Shown here: positions 11,767-14,100 of the stretch, in pieces
Layout: each line of letters opens with the position of its first letter
How positions within the stretch are numbered: the stretch's first letter is position 1
Position numbers and translations under genes: made by a program
Notes under the pieces: model-generated
What the model saw: only the letters and a program-made list of their open reading frames with translations
Databases searched by the model: none
Told to the model about the DNA's origin: nothing
Assembly (NCBI GenBank): GCA_045643185.1
Contig: JAZUKH010000126.1
Span: 1-14,100 of the forward strand
Length of the DNA: 14,100 nucleotides
Source of the DNA: RGIG464 sp045643185
Lineage (GTDB): Bacteria > Myxococcota_A > Bradymonadia > UBA4248
Direction of reading: 5' to 3'

Positions 11767-11800
11767 GGCACGGCTATTGGCTTTGCCAATACGCCGTGCC
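11767..11800 (+). repeat. Palindromic hairpin D of the T/AC internal-loop family
   Basis: The outer stem GGCACGGC pairs with GCCGTGCC; inside are T opposite AC, then ATTGGC/GCCAAT with a TTT loop. Compared with hairpin A (1762), the inner stem has C-to-T on one side and G-to-A on the other, a compensatory change. It lies upstream of pncA. Confidence 0.7.
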
Positions 11801-11903
11801 GGCGGCGCTTCTCGCTTGCCATCCGTGACGCCACCGTGGCGACGTAGCATGCTACGTCGCTACACGGATGGCTCACACGGATGGTCGCTCAATACGCGCC
11901 GCC
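11801..11903 (+). repeat. Composite palindromic element F
   Basis: Outer arms GGCGGCGC (11801-11808) and GCGCCGCC (11896-11903) enclose TTCTCGC on the left and GCTCAATACGC on the right, the same motifs found inverted in the elements at 2107-2238. The interior differs: GCCATCCGTG/CACGGATGGC arms, then two small hairpins (GCCAC/GTGGC and GTAGCATGCTAC). CACGGATGG is duplicated (11863-11871 and 11876-11884). It lies between the lipoprotein gene and pncA and may terminate the former. Confidence 0.65.
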
Positions 11904-11954
11904 CTATATAGACGCTTGTTCAACGATATCAATCTTTATTTCACGGAGTGCGAT

Positions 11955-13619
11955 TTAAAACCAATCCGCATCCAGATTAAAGGCTTTGTTATCGCTAAGT
12001 CCAAAACTGATCTTTTCGCAGGTGTCAGCATTGGTGCAGGCGAGGTTGTCTTTATCGGTGCCATAGGCATCTTTGAACATATAACCGTGTCGGTCTTTTT
12101 CAAGAATAACTTTATTTTCGAGCAGACGGTATTCGGTCATGTGTTTGCCCATGATTCGTCCGTTGACGACCGTATTGCCCTTGACACACGTCTTATTACG
12201 GTTGCCCATATATAAAATGGCGTCGTTAAAAGTGTTATTCATAAAAATATTAGGTTTTGTATGATCTGTTTTTGATTTGTATTGAACTAGGATCGTACGG
12301 TCGCCGTTTGCATTATTACAGATCTTGTCGAACGTATTGCCGATGAGAATTTGAGACGTGGCCGCGCGATAGATGTACATGCCATCGTTTTGTTTTGTAA
12401 TATCGCCGCAAGAGAATGAATTATACTCAACAAAAAGCTCGTAGGTGTCGGTATTGACGATGTCGCCGCTGAGGTTGTCGTTGAAGGCGTTATGATCGAT
12501 TCGGATGTACTCGTTGGTGCCTTTGCCACCGGCTTCGAGGTCGATACCAAATTGGGGATCGGTGCCTTCAATGTGGTGAATGTGGTTGTTGGTGATGCGG
12601 ACGTGGCTGCCGCCGACGACTGAAATGCCCTGGCGACGGTTGTGATATATATCGCAGTTCGAGACGGTCACGTTGTCAGATTTGAGCAACAGAATGCCGT
12701 CGCCCGTCGATTCGTGCATGGTAACGTTGTTGATCTCGATCTGAGAGGCGCCCGATTCGATCGTGATCAGTGCGAAATCGCCGTCGCTGTAATCGCTTTC
12801 AATGTAGGTGTGCTTGTCACGCTCGCCGATCAGAGTGCCACCCGAAACACGGACGTTTGTGAGTTCATTGAGGTTGATGATCGCGCCTTCATGCGAACGG
12901 GCTGGGACCATTTGCAGGATGGCTTTTTCATCCATGATAAAGTCGATGTTGTCGCTAAGTACGATGCCTTCGGTCCACCATTCGTCTTTGTAATAACCGA
13001 TGGCGTAATGACCTGCTGGTAGTTTGACGTGAGCGTAGCCGTTGGTCTTGGCCCATTTAATGGCTGCAGAGATGTTTTTCGCATTGGATTCGCCGGTTTC
13101 GACTTTGTATTCGTTGACGATGTTCCACTGGGCGAGGTCAATGGTGTATTCGCGGTCATTATCGAATTTAGGCTGCTTGACTGTAGGATGTTCGGGAATC
13201 GTCCATTCGGCACACGCAGTCGGCATTTCCGGATCTTCAGAGTCATCCGTTTTTCCCGGGTCATCTGTTTTTCCAGGGTCATCCGTTTTTCCCGGGTCAT
13301 CTGTTGTTCCAGAGTCGTCCGTTTTTCCGGAGTCATCTGTTTTTCCCGGGTCATCCGTTTTTCCGGAGTCATCTGTTTTTCCGGAGTCATCTGTTTTTCC
13401 GGAGTCATCTGTTTTTCCGGAGTCATCTGTTTTTCCGGAGTCATCTGTTTTTCCGGAGTCATCCGTTTTTCCGGAGTCATCCGTTTTTCCGGAGTCGTCC
13501 GTTTTTCCGGAGTCGTCTGTGATTTTAGTCTCGTCGGTGGGTGTATCATCGTTAGGTTCGTCGCTGCAGGAAACCAACGCGATCGAGCAAATAAGGCAGA
13601 ATATAACTTTTTTTAACAT
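11955..13619 (-). CDS. Lipoprotein with repetitive acidic linker and right-handed parallel beta-helix
   Basis: The product has 554 residues. A lipoprotein signal ends IALVSC, giving lipidated Cys18; Ser at the next position suggests outer-membrane sorting. Residues 34-128 are sixteen units of TDDSGK (some TDDPGK or TDDSGT), a flexible stalk. From about 152 the sequence (YTIDLAQWNIVNE...NAKNISAAIKWAKTNGYAHVKLPAGHYAI) has the opening typical of pectate-lyase-3-like beta-helices, also known from phage tail-associated proteins. Then PbH1-type Asn-rich coils run to about 485 (ASQIEINNVTMHES, SDNVTVSNCDIYHN, SHVRITNNHIHHI). The C-terminal part (about 490-554) has two Cys close together. The likely role is binding or cleaving a polysaccharide at the cell surface; no catalytic residues can be assigned. 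No good Shine-Dalgarno precedes the ATG. Monocistronic. Confidence 0.85.
   Translation of the reverse strand: MLKKVIFCLICSIALVSCSDEPNDDTPTDETKITDDSGKTDDSGKTDDSGKTDDSGKTDDSGKTDDSGKTDDSGKTDDSGKTDDSGKTDDPGKTDDSGKTDDSGTTDDPGKTDDPGKTDDPGKTDDSEDPEMPTACAEWTIPEHPTVKQPKFDNDREYTIDLAQWNIVNEYKVETGESNAKNISAAIKWAKTNGYAHVKLPAGHYAIGYYKDEWWTEGIVLSDNIDFIMDEKAILQMVPARSHEGAIINLNELTNVRVSGGTLIGERDKHTYIESDYSDGDFALITIESGASQIEINNVTMHESTGDGILLLKSDNVTVSNCDIYHNRRQGISVVGGSHVRITNNHIHHIEGTDPQFGIDLEAGGKGTNEYIRIDHNAFNDNLSGDIVNTDTYELFVEYNSFSCGDITKQNDGMYIYRAATSQILIGNTFDKICNNANGDRTILVQYKSKTDHTKPNIFMNNTFNDAILYMGNRNKTCVKGNTVVNGRIMGKHMTEYRLLENKVILEKDRHGYMFKDAYGTDKDNLACTNADTCEKISFGLSDNKAFNLDADWF
13236..13520 (-). repeat. 18-bp coding tandem repeat (sixteen units) in the lipoprotein gene
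   Basis: An 18-base unit, in plus-strand orientation close to CTGTTTTTCCGGAGTCAT, encodes T-D-D-S-G-K. Several central units (about 13365-13460) are identical or nearly so, while outer units vary at Ser/Pro and third positions. Length change by whole units keeps the frame, so copy number may vary between strains. There are no spacers, so it is not CRISPR. Confidence 0.92.
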
Positions 13620-13979
13620 AAAAAACCGATAACGATCCTAAGCTTTGAAAGACCAGAGAAATTTGTGAATGTCGCAATGGCCTTAAATTTCCGAAGAACG
13701 GTTGAATTTATAGGCAAAGTTACGATAGAACATAAGTATTTGAATTTCTAGTTTTTTCGTATAGGTCGCTGTCGCGTTCCAGTAATCGGATCGCATGTGA
13801 AATCGGTTAAAATCTGCATAAAAATCGCGTAGAATGATGTTTTGCGAAGATGTTCGCAGAAAATAGATGGCAGGAGTCAATTATAGAACAGCGCATATTG
13901 CCTTTGGGCATTCAGGACTTTGAAAAACTTTGAAGCAGAAATGCCATTTATGTCGACAAAACGGCATTGATCTACCAGT
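13620..13979. other. Gene-free region upstream of the lipoprotein gene
   Basis: No credible coding sequence. TGCGAA (13843-13848) and TTCGCA (13853-13858) form a short hairpin with a 4-base loop, and AATGCC/GGCATT (near 13940-13970) a looser one. The promoter of the lipoprotein gene should lie here, but no convincing -35/-10 pair was found. Confidence 0.4.
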
Positions 13980-14018
13980 CGCCTGATAGAGACGTGTCGC
14001 GACACGTCTCTATCGGCG
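13980..14018. repeat. Palindromic hairpin with the GACGTGTC arms
   Basis: CGCC-T-GATAGAGACGTGTC pairs with GACACGTCTCTATCGGCG across the axis at 13999-14001, with one bulged T. The inner arms GAGACGTGTC/GACACGTCTC are the same as in the composite elements at 2107 and 2173, linking this end of the window to that family. Confidence 0.7.
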
Positions 14019-14100
14019 ACACGGCTCTATCGGCGACACGGCTCTATCGGCGACACGGCTCTATCGGCGACACGGCTCTATCGGCGACACGGCTCTATCG
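14001..14100. repeat. 17-bp tandem array running off the right edge
   Basis: Five full units and a 15-base partial unit of GACACGGCTCTATCGGC start at 14001, 14018, 14035, 14052, 14069 and 14086. The first unit is the right arm of the preceding hairpin and has T where the others have G (14007). Units are directly adjacent with no spacers. The true copy number is beyond the window. Confidence 0.92.

Noticed and set aside
13236..13520. CRISPR array
   Set aside because: The 18-bp units are directly joined without spacers and encode an in-frame protein repeat. The 17-bp array at 14001 likewise has no spacers.
13029..13632. Two plus-strand open frames of about 195 residues opposite the lipoprotein gene
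   Set aside because: They exist only because an 18-bp repeat has no stop in any frame. The minus strand has the lipobox and beta-helix sequence.
13683..13880. 65-residue minus-strand open frame upstream of the lipoprotein gene
   Set aside because: It starts at TTG with no ribosome-binding site and has an AT-rich random-looking composition.

Overview
The window looks like chromosomal DNA from an anaerobic Gram-negative bacterium of the Myxococcota (deltaproteobacterial) type. The grounds are two eukaryote-like Ser/Thr kinases, a secreted M23 peptidase with MopE-type Cys/Asp repeats and a MYXO-CTERM-like tail, a lipoprotein with a low-complexity linker, and a rubrerythrin/high-molecular-weight-rubredoxin oxygen-defence protein typical of anaerobes. 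The placement is inferred from protein architecture only; there is no rRNA or marker gene.

Layout. (1) 1-1659, minus strand: the N-terminus of one kinase running off the left edge, and a complete 433-residue kinase upstream of it. The complete kinase has a compact promoter and a terminator-like hairpin in its leader. (2) 1717-2532: a gene-free stretch full of imperfect palindromes. (3) 2533-4476, plus strand: a tight three-gene operon of DUF2975-like membrane protein, small XRE/Cro regulator and DUF4173/DUF4153-like membrane protein, followed by a terminator. (4) 4626-6896, minus strand: secreted LytM/M23 peptidase with seven FG-GAP-like propeller repeats, two MopE motifs, an Asp/Thr/Pro linker and a C-terminal anchor. 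(5) 7304-8996, plus strand: a PerR-like regulator and, 28 bases on, a four-module fusion (flavin reductase, rubredoxin, rubredoxin, rubrerythrin). A 19-bp palindrome lies just upstream and two terminators follow. (6) 9121-11700, minus strand: an NAD-salvage operon in the order pncA, PRPP-synthetase-like gene, pncB. (7) 11955-13619, minus strand: a lipoprotein with sixteen six-residue repeats and a right-handed beta-helix domain. (8) 13620-14100: a gene-free end with a hairpin and a 17-bp tandem array running off the edge.

How the genes fit together. PerR and the fusion form a self-contained peroxide-sensing and peroxide-reducing unit: the fusion could carry electrons from NAD(P)H through flavin and rubredoxin to a di-iron peroxidase in one chain. 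PncA makes nicotinate, the PRPP-synthetase-like enzyme could make the co-substrate, and PncB joins them to nicotinate mononucleotide.

The most unusual signal is non-coding. Intergenic hairpins at 1762-1875, 2238-2272 and 11767-11800 keep the same asymmetric internal loop (T opposite AC, beside AT pairs), while their stems differ and change in compensation. A larger related class at 2107-2238 and 11801-11903 has conserved inner motifs and variable outer stems.
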